Assembly (NCBI GenBank): GCA_946408345.1
Contig: CAMJRR010000010.1
Coordinates: 28,458-92,457, forward strand
DNA length: 64,000 nt
From: an uncultured Bacteroidales bacterium
Lineage (GTDB): Bacteria; Bacteroidota; Bacteroidia; Bacteroidales; F082
Direction: 5' to 3'
Position 1 is the first letter of the stretch, and every line of letters begins with the position of its first letter. The position numbers and the translations under genes are program-made. Under the pieces are notes generated by a model. It made no database searches. It was not told the DNA's origin and saw only the letters and a program-made list of their open reading frames with translations. Positions 43,362 to 52,140 of this stretch are shown piece by piece.

Positions 43362-44213
43362 ATGACGGCATCGTTGAATCCTTATATCTCACAATTCGGT
43401 GAGGAATTTGATGCCGAGAAGTCTTCGCAATACAGAATGGCCATCCAATTCGCATTGGGTGGTCTTTCTTTTGCCCTTCTCGACGCCAGCAAGCAAAACC
43501 TTGTTGGCCTAGAATTTTATCAAACAGAATTGCTGACCGACAGCAACGACCTCTTTCGCACTTTGGAACGGTCACTGGAATCCAAAAGCCTGAACAACAA
43601 AGATTTCCAATCGGTAACCTGCCTTATTGATAATCGATTCTGCGCCGTTGTACCTGAACCCTTATTTAACAAGGCCGATCAAGCCAAGTATCTCGACTTT
43701 GGTTTTCAACTCCCTGAAGGCTACACCATCGTTTCGGAATCATTGGCATCGGCCCAATGCCACATTGTCTTTGCTTTCCAAAAAGCTTTGCAAGACATGA
43801 TTTTAACCAAATGGAAAGGTGCAAAAATCTCCCATTCCAGTAGCATCTTCATCAACAGCATGATGAAAAACGACATTCAATCAGGCGTTTTCATCCAGGT
43901 GCGCAACCGCGACTTCGACATGCTCATCAAGAAAGATGGTAAGTTATTCTTTTTCAACAACTTTAAATTTAATACTAAAGAAGACTTTGCCTATTTCCTG
44001 CTGTTTGCTATGGAGCAGAATCATTGTTCAGGACAAGAAACCCCTGTTTGTTTTTCAGGTCTCATTCGTCCCGCATCAGAAATCATCGACCTTTGCGGTC
44101 GCTATATTAAAGACATTCGCTTTGTGGAAGACCCACACTCACTACATGTGAGCAAGGCCCTAGAGGAAGTGCCATACCAATACTATTTCACACATTACCA
44201 AGCACTAAAATGA
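43362..44213 (+). CDS. DUF3822 family protein
   Basis: This 283-residue cytoplasmic protein is of the Bacteroidota DUF3822 family: MAIQFALGGLSFALLDASKQ, VTCLIDNRFCAVVPEPLF and FNNFKFNTKEDFAYFLLFAM. An actin/ASKHA-like fold is reported for this group to my memory, but I cannot verify it. It overlaps rsmD by 4 bp, which is typical of this pair. Confidence 0.82.
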   Translation: MTASLNPYISQFGEEFDAEKSSQYRMAIQFALGGLSFALLDASKQNLVGLEFYQTELLTDSNDLFRTLERSLESKSLNNKDFQSVTCLIDNRFCAVVPEPLFNKADQAKYLDFGFQLPEGYTIVSESLASAQCHIVFAFQKALQDMILTKWKGAKISHSSSIFINSMMKNDIQSGVFIQVRNRDFDMLIKKDGKLFFFNNFKFNTKEDFAYFLLFAMEQNHCSGQETPVCFSGLIRPASEIIDLCGRYIKDIRFVEDPHSLHVSKALEEVPYQYYFTHYQALK

Positions 44214-44767
44214 GAATCATCAGAGGAAGATACCAGCGGCGACAAATCACCGCACCCACCAACCTACCCGTGCGCCCCACTACTGACATGGCCAAGGAAA
44301 GCTTGTTCAACATCATCGAGAACCATTTCGATCTTGAAGAAACTGAAGCCATGGATCTGTTTGCAGGCACCGGCAACATCTCTTACGAACTCGTTTCAAG
44401 AGGTTGTCCGAAAGTCGTTTCCGTAGACCAAGACTTCGGTTGCGTGAAGTTTATCCGTGAGACCGCCAACAAACTCAACATGAAAGAGTTACTTGTCGTC
44501 CGCTCTGATGTATTCCGATTCCTCGACAAACACCAAATGCAGTATGACCTTATCTTTGCTGATCCTCCATACGATTGTGAGCATTATGAAACCTTGGTCA
44601 ATCTCATATTCGAACACAACCTATTGCGTGAAGGCGGCATGTTTGTTCTGGAACACGACAAATACCAAATCTTTGAGGAGCATCCCCATTTCATGGAACA
44701 AAGGCATTACGGCAAAGTGAATTTCACATTCTTTGCCCAGACGATTGAAGAAGACGAAACGGAATAA
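44210..44767 (+). CDS. rsmD: 16S rRNA (guanine966-N2)-methyltransferase RsmD
   Basis: This 185-residue SAM enzyme methylates 16S rRNA. It has MRIIRGRYQRRQITAPTNLP, RPTTDMAKESLFNII, the SAM loop DLFAGTGNISYELVSRG and the catalytic IFADPPYDCEHY. It is the last gene of the operon. Confidence 0.96.
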   Translation: MRIIRGRYQRRQITAPTNLPVRPTTDMAKESLFNIIENHFDLEETEAMDLFAGTGNISYELVSRGCPKVVSVDQDFGCVKFIRETANKLNMKELLVVRSDVFRFLDKHQMQYDLIFADPPYDCEHYETLVNLIFEHNLLREGGMFVLEHDKYQIFEEHPHFMEQRHYGKVNFTFFAQTIEEDETE

Positions 44768-44776
44768 TCCTACACC

Positions 44777-46567
44777 TTATTTAATATACCCAAAGCGTTT
44801 CCTAACGATTTCCTTTTCCTCATCACTGCTGTCGCGGAAGAGCGGCATCACTTCGTCCTCAGGAAAGTCTGTAAAGGTCAAGAATAGAAGCGAGTCCAAG
44901 GTATCGTTGAAGTCGGGGTCAACATTGAAACAGAGGAACTTCGCGTTCAGTTTCAGGTATTTCTTGTATAATGTAGGCAGTCGATACAAACCGTTGCTAA
45001 GACGGAATAGGAATTTGTCGAACTTGTCGACGCCATTCATGTTGTTTTTCAGTAGCACATCTGAATCCACCTTCAAATAATCGGGAACAAAAGGTGTCTT
45101 TGGTGTCACTTTGCCCTTCAGCTCATCCTCAACGGCATGGTTTTCAGAAACAAACCGAGCAATTAAGCTCAGATAGAACTTAGGATACCACGAACTGATG
45201 CTCACAGGCCCAATGAAATGGTTGATTTCGGGGTAACGCACCACCACGTCCGACAGGCCGCGCAACAAAAGCATCATTGGCAGAACTTCCTTTTGATAAT
45301 CAAGAGCGACGAAAGAACGTCCCAACTCGATGGTATGCAACAATTTGTCGGAAAAAGACTCTTGAATATTCACCAAAGTGCTTACATAGAAGCCCTTAAT
45401 ACCATATTTGGGAATAATCTCGCTGCCGATTCCGAGGCGATAACAACCCGCAATCTTCTGCTTGACCGTATCCCAAAGAAACATCTGCTTGAAATACCCA
45501 TCAAATTCATCTTGGTCGAGACTCTTGCCCGTGCCTTCTCCGATGGCGCGGAAAGTCTCCTCGCGCAAACGCGCAATCTCATGCATGATATTCGGAATAT
45601 CCTTACAATCAGCCAAATAACAATCATAGTTAGCTGTCGAATACAAGAATGACTTCTCGCGAATGGCATTTAACTCGGCTACCATCAATGACAAATCTGT
45701 CGGAGCATCAATCTCAGCCTGTTTCACTTCTTTCTTCTCACCGGATTTGACTGGAATATTAGCCTCAAGCGCATAGGAACGGCTACGCAGATAGGCCGCC
45801 AAGTCAGCAGGTTTTTCGTAGAGGGCAACCTCAGCAGGCAGGATGGGTTTGCCAATTTGAAGGTTGAAACAAGTGTCGTGTTTATTAATCAATTCTTTAG
45901 TCAGGCGAGCTGTGCCCAACATAGGATGGATCTTGTCAACCATGTAGAACAACTTCGAATTACGGCCTTCCCAAAACACGGGAATCACAGGAACATTGGC
46001 GTTCTTGATGATACGGGCGATGGAAGTACTCCAAGGCAGGTCCTCAGGATAGTCATGTCCATGATAGCGAGACACCTCTCCCGCAGGAAACACGCCCAAA
46101 CCATTACCGTTAGCAATATGCTGAATGGCTCCTTTGATACCCCCCACGCTGCTCTTCCACTCGGGGTTTTTCTCGAACGGGTTGACGGCAAAGAAACATT
46201 CCTTTAGGTTAGGGATATGCGAAAGAATAAAATTTGCCATCACCTTGAAGTCAGGACGCACCTTGGCGATGACGCTCAACAGCATCACGCCTTCGATGCC
46301 GCCAAAAGGATGGTTGCTCACCACGACAAAACCACCCTCTTTGGGAATGTTATCCAACTGCTCAGGACTGACATCTATAGTGATGTTCATATTTTGGAGC
46401 AGATGGTCGGCAAACTCAGATCCTTGATAATCAGCGGCTCCGTCGAACAAACGGTTGATTTTACCCAAACGGAGATATCCATAGGCCAAGCCTGCAACAC
46501 AGGTGCCGAAGAAGCCCTTCAAGCCAAGTGCATTCTTTAGATCCGAATTGGTTACTACTTTTCGCAT
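44777..46567 (-). CDS. Bifunctional acyltransferase, PlsC-like plus GNAT-like (OlsF type)
   Basis: This 596-residue fusion has an N-terminal lysophospholipid acyltransferase domain with GGFVVVSNHPFGGIEGVMLL (the HPFGG replaces the usual HxxxxD), VFPAGEVSRYHG and VPVIPVFWEGRN. The C-terminal half (from about 300) is an N-acyltransferase of the GNAT-like OlsB/GlsB type: IMHEIARLREETFRAIGEGT, DGYFKQMFLWDTVKQKIAGC and ELGRSFVALDYQKE. The fusion OlsF makes ornithine or glycine lipids; two separate genes do this in Bacteroides. The exact head group is inference. A TATCTTTGC box (46602-46610) lies upstream. Confidence 0.87.
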   Translation of the reverse strand: MRKVVTNSDLKNALGLKGFFGTCVAGLAYGYLRLGKINRLFDGAADYQGSEFADHLLQNMNITIDVSPEQLDNIPKEGGFVVVSNHPFGGIEGVMLLSVIAKVRPDFKVMANFILSHIPNLKECFFAVNPFEKNPEWKSSVGGIKGAIQHIANGNGLGVFPAGEVSRYHGHDYPEDLPWSTSIARIIKNANVPVIPVFWEGRNSKLFYMVDKIHPMLGTARLTKELINKHDTCFNLQIGKPILPAEVALYEKPADLAAYLRSRSYALEANIPVKSGEKKEVKQAEIDAPTDLSLMVAELNAIREKSFLYSTANYDCYLADCKDIPNIMHEIARLREETFRAIGEGTGKSLDQDEFDGYFKQMFLWDTVKQKIAGCYRLGIGSEIIPKYGIKGFYVSTLVNIQESFSDKLLHTIELGRSFVALDYQKEVLPMMLLLRGLSDVVVRYPEINHFIGPVSISSWYPKFYLSLIARFVSENHAVEDELKGKVTPKTPFVPDYLKVDSDVLLKNNMNGVDKFDKFLFRLSNGLYRLPTLYKKYLKLNAKFLCFNVDPDFNDTLDSLLFLTFTDFPEDEVMPLFRDSSDEEKEIVRKRFGYIK

Positions 46568-46684
46568 GGTTATTAGCCTGTCAAAGTATAGGTTTCAAAC
46601 GGCAAAGATAAAGATTTTATCATTCGAAATACTATTTTTACGACAAAAACAAACCGCTGGCCGTTCAACTAGACTGGAAAAGTG

Positions 46685-46693
46685 TATTTTTGC
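46685..46693 (+). promoter_or_regulatory. -7 box for the pseudouridine synthase
   Basis: TATTTTTGC lies 28 bp before the start codon, divergent from the OlsF-like gene. Confidence 0.65.
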
Positions 46694-46720
46694 CCTTGAT
46701 TTGCTCTCATACAAGCCACC

Positions 46721-47266
46721 ATGGTGATACTCTTCAACAAGCCCTTTGGCGTACTCAGCCAGTTCACTCCCGAGGCTGGACATCGCGCCCTCGACGAATT
46801 CGGTTTCCCTCCCGATGTCTATGCCGCAGGCCGCCTCGACCACGACAGCGAGGGTGCCTTGCTTCTCACCGACAACGGCCCGCTCATCAAGAAACTGTTG
46901 GACCCGAAGTTCGAGCATCCGCGCTCTTATCTGGCCCAAGTCGATGGCCAAATCACGCAAGAGGCTGTCAACCAATTGAAAAGAGGCGTGACCATCAAAG
47001 GCTACCGCACCAAACCCTGCCAAGCGGAAATCGTCGATGCACCCGAAAACCTATGGGACCGTGTGCCACCTATCCGCTATCGCGCCAACATCCCGACCAG
47101 CTGGGTCCGTCTCACCCTCATCGAAGGCAAGAACCGACAGGTGCGCCACATGACCGCCACCGTGGGATTCCCAACATTACGGCTCATTCGCGTCAAAATT
47201 GGCAACATTCCATTGGGTGACCTACAGCCTGGCGAGTGGAAAGTGATTAACGAGAGGGTGATATGA
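46721..47266 (+). CDS. rluE: Ribosomal large subunit pseudouridine synthase RluE-like
   Basis: This 181-residue RsuA/RluE-family enzyme isomerises uridine in rRNA. It has the start MVILFNKPFGVLSQFTPEAG, the catalytic Asp in YAAGRLDHDSEGALLLTDNG, and LTLIEGKNRQVRHMTATVG. It lacks the N-terminal S4 domain, as in the short RluE type. A terminator follows 5 bp after the stop. Confidence 0.93.
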   Translation: MVILFNKPFGVLSQFTPEAGHRALDEFGFPPDVYAAGRLDHDSEGALLLTDNGPLIKKLLDPKFEHPRSYLAQVDGQITQEAVNQLKRGVTIKGYRTKPCQAEIVDAPENLWDRVPPIRYRANIPTSWVRLTLIEGKNRQVRHMTATVGFPTLRLIRVKIGNIPLGDLQPGEWKVINERVI

Positions 47267-47270
47267 AAAC

Positions 47271-47299
47271 AAAAAAAGTCCGCGACTGCGGACTTTTTT
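47271..47299. terminator. Bidirectional terminator between rluE and DUF5692 genes
   Basis: AAAAAAAGTCCGC and GCGGACTTTTTT flank a 4-base loop. It ends rluE and, read in reverse, the hyp/DUF5692 operon that stops at 47320. Confidence 0.88.
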
Positions 47300-47319
47300 G
47301 TTCGAATAAGATTGCAACA

Positions 47320-48423
47320 TCAATCTACATCGGCACGGGCCATGGCATCCTTATAGTATTTCTGATTGACAAACACGTCTTCCTTATAAGGATTGATGTG
47401 ACGTTTCTTGGAAACCGAAATGATGTAGCAAAGAGCAACGATGTTCACTATCAGAGCGAGTGCGCTGATCACCATCATCATGGTAGGATTGGCCGCCACG
47501 ACAGAAGGATCTACTGTAGTACCCACAACACCGTCAACGGCAGCTTGTCCGCCCGCAACGTACAGCTTCTCAATGGTGGTGACACCTTCGGGATAGAGGA
47601 CAGGAAGCGTAGCCCAGCTGAACCACTGGCGACCGTCTTTGAAGGTCTCCTGGAAGAGCGGGAACACCTGTGCGAACATGCACCAGATGGCCAAGGTATT
47701 GGCGCGGTTCTGTATCCAACCACCACGGTTCCACAGCAAAGCTGCAACGGTCGGAGCAAGAAGCAGGGCGATACCGCAGTACCAGCTGTGCGTCGGCAGG
47801 CAGTTGTAAGTGTAGGCAAAGTTCCAGATGTCGTAGATGACGATGTAGACCCAGGTCATGTCGGCCCAGATCATGTCTTTCTTGTCCTTGGAACCATACA
47901 CATTCCACCAAGCGGTCATACAGAAGATGTTGAACAAACCGGCAACACCATTAAAGACATTGTGCCAGCCACCGTATTGCCAAACGCCTTCGGAGGTAAG
48001 CCACCACTTGTTCCATCCCATCACAGCGCTCTCGAAGTCGGAGACGCATGCAATCAAGATGTTGATGGCCACGATGATGAACGGGAAAGGCTTGAACCAG
48101 TGCTTGGCACCGATGCCCCATTTGTACTTGATCATCATAAAGCCGATACATCCGGCTGTGGCTGCATAAAGCTTGGCATAATGGAACCAGCCTTGCATAT
48201 AGACATGGGTCTGGTTTTCCAACGCCCACTGTGCTCCGCTGCGGACGCCAAGCCAGATGGCGAGGAAGTAGGCCGTCAAAGCAACGGGAACGACCAAGAA
48301 AGTAAAGATACCGCCGAACTTGGTGCGACGGGCAAACTCGTTCAGTAAGATAAGACCAGCGAGGACAACGAGCATCATTCCCCACTGAGACAGCGCATTA
48401 GCGCCATAAACTTGGAAAAACAT
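47320..48423 (-). CDS. Polytopic membrane protein (DUF5692-like)
   Basis: This 367-residue inner membrane protein has about eight helices, e.g. LVVLAGLILLNEFARRTKFG, IFTFLVVPVALTAYFLAIWL and MMMVISALALIVNIVALCYI, and an unusual number of Trp and aromatic residues (GVWQYGGWHNVFNGV, THSWYCGIALLLAP). I recall a family named DUF5692 with this sequence type in Bacteroidales, without a known role. It is last in the hyp operon, so a link to nickel or to the oxidoreductase is inferred. Confidence 0.75.
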   Translation of the reverse strand: MFFQVYGANALSQWGMMLVVLAGLILLNEFARRTKFGGIFTFLVVPVALTAYFLAIWLGVRSGAQWALENQTHVYMQGWFHYAKLYAATAGCIGFMMIKYKWGIGAKHWFKPFPFIIVAINILIACVSDFESAVMGWNKWWLTSEGVWQYGGWHNVFNGVAGLFNIFCMTAWWNVYGSKDKKDMIWADMTWVYIVIYDIWNFAYTYNCLPTHSWYCGIALLLAPTVAALLWNRGGWIQNRANTLAIWCMFAQVFPLFQETFKDGRQWFSWATLPVLYPEGVTTIEKLYVAGGQAAVDGVVGTTVDPSVVAANPTMMMVISALALIVNIVALCYIISVSKKRHINPYKEDVFVNQKYYKDAMARADVD

Positions 48424-48477
48424 GGTTATTGAATTTAAGATTTAATGATTCAAAATTCAAAATTCAAGATTCAAAAT
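48424..48477. repeat. Tandem AT-rich repeat in the hyp operon spacer
   Basis: Degenerate copies of GATTCAAAATTC and GATTTAA fill the whole 54-bp spacer (GATTTAAGATTTAATGATTC, then AAAATTCAAAATTC). No gene fits here. Confidence 0.7.
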
Positions 48478-48828
48478 CTAATTACTCAAGGCTTTTTGCA
48501 CTTTCCTTTCTTTCAGAATGGAATACGCAGCCCACACCGCCGTCAGAACAATCGACATGGGCAGGCCTACGGTAAGCATCTCACGAAGCATTACCTGAAG
48601 GCCTCCCGCTTCCTCAAGAGCGGTGAAGAAAGGATAGCGCCATGTGACCTCTCCATTGATAATATGATCCACGATGAGCATCACCGAGCCACCCCAAAGC
48701 ATCTTCTCCAAAGCGGGCAGGTTGCGTTTGAGAGCCGAGGCATCAGGACTTTCGATGGAGTTTTTATGCGTTTTGCGGTAAGCGCTTGTAGCGATGGCTT
48801 GCGTTAAAGGGACAATAAAACACGACAT
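48478..48828 (-). CDS. Small membrane protein of unknown function in the hyp operon
   Basis: This 116-residue protein has two hydrophobic spans (EKMLWGGSVMLIVDHIINGE and GLPMSIVLTAVWAAYSILKE). The N-terminus is short and polar. I do not recognise a family. It lies between hypA and the DUF5692-like gene; both flanking spacers are AT-rich repeats. Confidence 0.7.
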   Translation of the reverse strand: MSCFIVPLTQAIATSAYRKTHKNSIESPDASALKRNLPALEKMLWGGSVMLIVDHIINGEVTWRYPFFTALEEAGGLQVMLREMLTVGLPMSIVLTAVWAAYSILKERKVQKALSN

Positions 48829-48893
48829 GATTCGAAGATTTAAGATTTAACGATTCAAAATTCAAAGATTTATAAATTAAGCAACGATTCAAG
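48829..48893. repeat. Tandem AT-rich repeat in the hyp operon spacer
   Basis: Copies of GATTTAAGATTTAACGATTC and GATTCAAAATTCAAAG fill the 65-bp spacer between hypA and the small membrane protein gene. Confidence 0.65.
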
Positions 48894-49235
48894 TTAAACA
48901 ATGATACTATTGATTTCCACTTCATTACCCCGAAGCAGCCAGGTGTTTTTGCTATTGCAATAGGGACACGTCTTGCCGAACTTGACCGTTTCGTATTCTT
49001 TCTTGCAGTTATCACAGTGAGTCACCGCGGGGATGGTGTTAATCTTCAACTCACATCCTTTAAGCATCTCTTCTTTGTCAGCAGCCCAACGCCAGCAGTC
49101 GGTGAGCAGATGGGGCACCACGGTCGACACCTCGCCGATGTCCATCACCACGCTGGAGACATGCTCCACATGATTCTCCTCCGCCACTGCTTTGACGTCC
49201 TTGATAATATAAAATACGACTCCGAGTTCGTGCAC
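48894..49235 (-). CDS. hypA: Nickel-binding protein HypA/HybF
   Basis: This 113-residue protein delivers nickel to hydrogenases or urease-type enzymes. The GTG at 49235 gives an N-terminus Met-His-Glu-Leu-Gly, with the nickel-binding His2 followed by Glu3, so I prefer it over the longer frame. The structural zinc site is CDNCKKEY and CPYCNSKN. The sequence IIKDVKAVAEENHVEHVSSV is the family helix. It lies in an operon with hypB and an oxidoreductase, but no hydrogenase or urease is seen. Confidence 0.9.
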   Translation of the reverse strand: MHELGVVFYIIKDVKAVAEENHVEHVSSVVMDIGEVSTVVPHLLTDCWRWAADKEEMLKGCELKINTIPAVTHCDNCKKEYETVKFGKTCPYCNSKNTWLLRGNEVEINSIIV

Positions 49236-49272
49236 TGTTGAGAATTGATAATTGAGAATTGATAATTGATAA
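49236..49272. repeat. Tandem repeat spacer between oxidoreductase gene and hypA
   Basis: Three copies of GAGAATTGATAATT-like units (GAATTGATAATT) fill the spacer. It is a second spacer repeat family, different from the GATTCAAAATTC type. Confidence 0.65.
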
Positions 49273-52098
49273 TTATTTCTTGCCGAAGATGATTTTTCCG
49301 GTGCGTTTGAGCATGTAAGGCAGGATGCCACCGAACTTGTCCTCTGATGTGCGCATGATGCTGGCATCGGGATTGTCGCGGAAGAGGTGGATGGCGTCGA
49401 AACCGCACTTGGTGGTACAGATGCCACAGCCGATGCAGCGGTTCTCATCGACCACCGATGCGCCGCACGAGAGGCAGCGGGCTGTCTCTTTTCGCACCTG
49501 CTCCTCGGTGAGGGTGACCATATATTCACTGAAAGGATTCTCGTTGGCTTTATGGCCTTCCACTTGACGCGAACTATTGTCGTATGATTCCACGAGGATG
49601 TCGTCCTTGTCCAACTCGATGAAGTCGCGGCGGTTGCGACCGATAGTCATGTGGCCGTGTTGCACATAGCGGTGCAGACTCTCTGCGGCCTCCTTGCCTG
49701 CAGCAATGGCATCAATGGCGAACTTGGGACCCGTGAAGACATCGCCGCCTACGAAGATGTCTTCTTCAGCTGTTTGATACGTCAGCTTGTCGGCAACGGG
49801 ATACACGCCTCTGAAGAACTCTACCTTGGTGTCCTTGAGCAGATCTTTCAGAATGACGGTCTGTCCAATGGCGAAGATAACCATGTCGGCATCCAACGTA
49901 ATCAGTTCATTTTCGTCGTATTGTGGGTTGAAACGATGTTCAGTATCATAGACCGAGGTGCATTTCTTGAAGACAATGCCACTGACTTTGCCATCGCCAA
50001 GCACTTCCTTCGGTCCCCAACCTGGGTTGATGACCACGCCGTCTTCGCGAGCTTCTTTGCGCTCTTCAAGCGATGCCGGCATGATGTCTTCGGTCTCCAA
50101 TGACAGCATTGTTACCGATGTCGCACCACTGCGTTTGGCCACACGGGCAGCATCTATGGCCACGTTGCCGCCGCCAACGACTACTATGTTGCCCGAGACC
50201 TTCACCTTGCCGCAGTTGGCGTCGTGCAGGAAGTCGATGGCGGTGATGGTGCCGGGAAGTGTTTCACCCGAAATGCCGGGCAGTTTGCCTCCTTGGCAGC
50301 CGATGGCCACATAGAAACCCTTGTAGCCTTGTTCGCGGAGTTGTTCTATGGTGATGTCCTTGCCGACCTCCACGCCCGTGCGAATCTCTACACCGATCTC
50401 GCGCATGATGTCGATTTCAGCCTTGATGACGTCTTTGTCAAGTTTATAGGAGGGAATGCCGTAGCGTAACATTCCGCCAGGCTCCTCGCTCTTCTCGAAC
50501 ACAGTGGGCTTGTAGCCCATAGTGGCAAGATAATAGGCGCAGCTCAATCCTGCTGGACCGCCGCCGATGATGGCAATCTTTTCCTCCCATTGTTCCTGCA
50601 CGTTCGAGCAGATATTCACCTCTGGCACAAATCGTGTCTCAGCGTTGAGGTCTTGCTCGGCAATGAACTTCTTCACGGCATCGATAGCGATGGGCTGGTC
50701 GATGGTGCCACGAGTACAGGCATCCTCGCAGCGGCGGTTGCACACGCGACCGCAGACTGCCGGGAAGGGATTCTCGCGCTTGATGAGTTCCAAAGCCTCC
50801 TTATACTTGCCCTCAGCGGCCTTCTTCAGATAGCCTTGCACGGCGATGTGGGCAGGGCAGGCTGTCTTACAGGGTGCGGTACCCGTCGGATAGCAGTTGA
50901 TGCGGTTCTTGTCGCGGTAGTCTTCCGTCCACTTTTGAGGTCCCCATTTCTTGGCATCGGGAAGTTCCTGTTTGGGATAGGTCTGCTCGCCGTGTTTGGT
51001 GCAGAGTTTCTGTCCCAAACGGACAGCACCTGCAGGGCAGTATTCCACGCAGCGGCCACAAGCCACACAATTCTTCGGGTCGACATGAGCCACGTATGCA
51101 CTACGCGACATGTTCGGGGTGTTGAAAAGCTGTGATGTGCGCAAAGCGTTGCATATCTTTACATTACAATTACAAATGGCGAAAATCTTCCCCTCGCCGT
51201 CAATGTTAGTGACTTGATGCACGAAGCCGTGGTCTTCGGCCTTCTTCAGGATGGCAATCGCCTCATCATAGGTGATGAAGTGTCCGCGGCCCGTCTCGGC
51301 AAGGTATTCGGCCATGTCGCCCACGCCGATGCACCAGTCGCGGTAGTCGTCGGCGCAGCCCTCGTCGAGTTTCTTGCGGCCATAACGGCAAGAGCAGATA
51401 CCCACTGCCAGGTGACCTTCATAGCGCTTGAGCCAATAGGAAATATGCTCGATGTCGGCTGTTTCGTTCTCCATCGAAATGGCTTTTTCGACAGGAATCA
51501 CGTGCATGCCGATACCGCTACCGCCCATGGGTACCATTGGCGTGACCTTTTCCAAAGGCAGGAAGGTCATGCGCTCGAAAAACATGGCCAGCTCGGGGTG
51601 TTTGTCCATCAGCTCCACGTTCATGTTGGTATATTCTGCTGAACCTGGGACAAACATCGGCACCCAGTAGATGCGGGCGTCACGTTCAAACGAAGTGCCG
51701 GCCACTGGTCCTTCCTTGGTGTATTTGTCGCCGTAGTCGTACTCCAACATGCCGAAATAGGCCAGCTTGTCCAGAAGTTCATCAAAGGACTTGTCGTCGG
51801 GGGTATAGTGTTTCTTGGCGTTCAACTCATGCAATTCGGCATAGCTGTGATGCTCTCTCACTTTGAAGAAGTTGCCGGGAAGCATATCCAAGAGCAAATC
51901 CAACGAGGCCTCGCGGGTTGCAGCGTCCATCTCGTCCTCGAAGATGCAGGCAAGGCCCCAATACTCTGGGGCATCGGTGTCCATCTTGATTTTTCCGGGG
52001 ATACGGTCCGTGACGTGACGGACAAATTTCAACAGTTTCGGGTTCGGGTTTTTGTCGCCTTTATGTTTGGGGACAAATTTGGTTGACATTTCGGGCAT
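49273..52098 (-). CDS. Large Fe-S/FAD pyridine-nucleotide oxidoreductase
   Basis: This 941-residue cytoplasmic enzyme of several modules has an N-terminal helical/Fe-S region containing LAVGICSCRYGRKKLDEGC and FAICNCNVKICNA. A ferredoxin pair CVACGRCVEYCPAG follows. Next is a glutamate-synthase-small-subunit-like domain (CKTACPAHIAVQGYLKKAAE, AVCGRVCNRRCEDACTRGTI) with an FAD loop (IAIIGGGPAGLSCAYYLATM) and an NAD(P) loop (NIVVVGGGNVAIDAARVAKR). The C-terminal ferredoxin is CLSCGASVVDENRCIGCGIC. It probably moves electrons between NAD(P)H and an unknown acceptor. It stands between hypB and hypA. Confidence 0.88.
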   Translation of the reverse strand: MPEMSTKFVPKHKGDKNPNPKLLKFVRHVTDRIPGKIKMDTDAPEYWGLACIFEDEMDAATREASLDLLLDMLPGNFFKVREHHSYAELHELNAKKHYTPDDKSFDELLDKLAYFGMLEYDYGDKYTKEGPVAGTSFERDARIYWVPMFVPGSAEYTNMNVELMDKHPELAMFFERMTFLPLEKVTPMVPMGGSGIGMHVIPVEKAISMENETADIEHISYWLKRYEGHLAVGICSCRYGRKKLDEGCADDYRDWCIGVGDMAEYLAETGRGHFITYDEAIAILKKAEDHGFVHQVTNIDGEGKIFAICNCNVKICNALRTSQLFNTPNMSRSAYVAHVDPKNCVACGRCVEYCPAGAVRLGQKLCTKHGEQTYPKQELPDAKKWGPQKWTEDYRDKNRINCYPTGTAPCKTACPAHIAVQGYLKKAAEGKYKEALELIKRENPFPAVCGRVCNRRCEDACTRGTIDQPIAIDAVKKFIAEQDLNAETRFVPEVNICSNVQEQWEEKIAIIGGGPAGLSCAYYLATMGYKPTVFEKSEEPGGMLRYGIPSYKLDKDVIKAEIDIMREIGVEIRTGVEVGKDITIEQLREQGYKGFYVAIGCQGGKLPGISGETLPGTITAIDFLHDANCGKVKVSGNIVVVGGGNVAIDAARVAKRSGATSVTMLSLETEDIMPASLEERKEAREDGVVINPGWGPKEVLGDGKVSGIVFKKCTSVYDTEHRFNPQYDENELITLDADMVIFAIGQTVILKDLLKDTKVEFFRGVYPVADKLTYQTAEEDIFVGGDVFTGPKFAIDAIAAGKEAAESLHRYVQHGHMTIGRNRRDFIELDKDDILVESYDNSSRQVEGHKANENPFSEYMVTLTEEQVRKETARCLSCGASVVDENRCIGCGICTTKCGFDAIHLFRDNPDASIMRTSEDKFGGILPYMLKRTGKIIFGKK

Positions 52099-52140
52099 AA
52101 TATTATCAGTTTGGAGTTGTCAGTTTGGAGTTTGGAGTTA
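52099..52140. repeat. Tandem repeat spacer between hypB and the oxidoreductase gene
   Basis: Copies of AGTTTGGAGTT(GTC) (CAGTTTGGAGTTGTCAGTTT, then GGAGTTTGGAGTT) fill the spacer. It is a third spacer repeat type of this operon. Confidence 0.65.

Noticed and set aside
47263..48348. A 361-residue plus-strand open frame
   Set aside because: It is antisense to the DUF5692-like membrane protein and begins inside the rluE terminator.
48894..49529. HypA with a 98-residue N-terminal extension
   Set aside because: The extension is antisense to the oxidoreductase end plus the spacer repeat; the GTG at 49235 restores the Met-His-Glu start needed for nickel binding.
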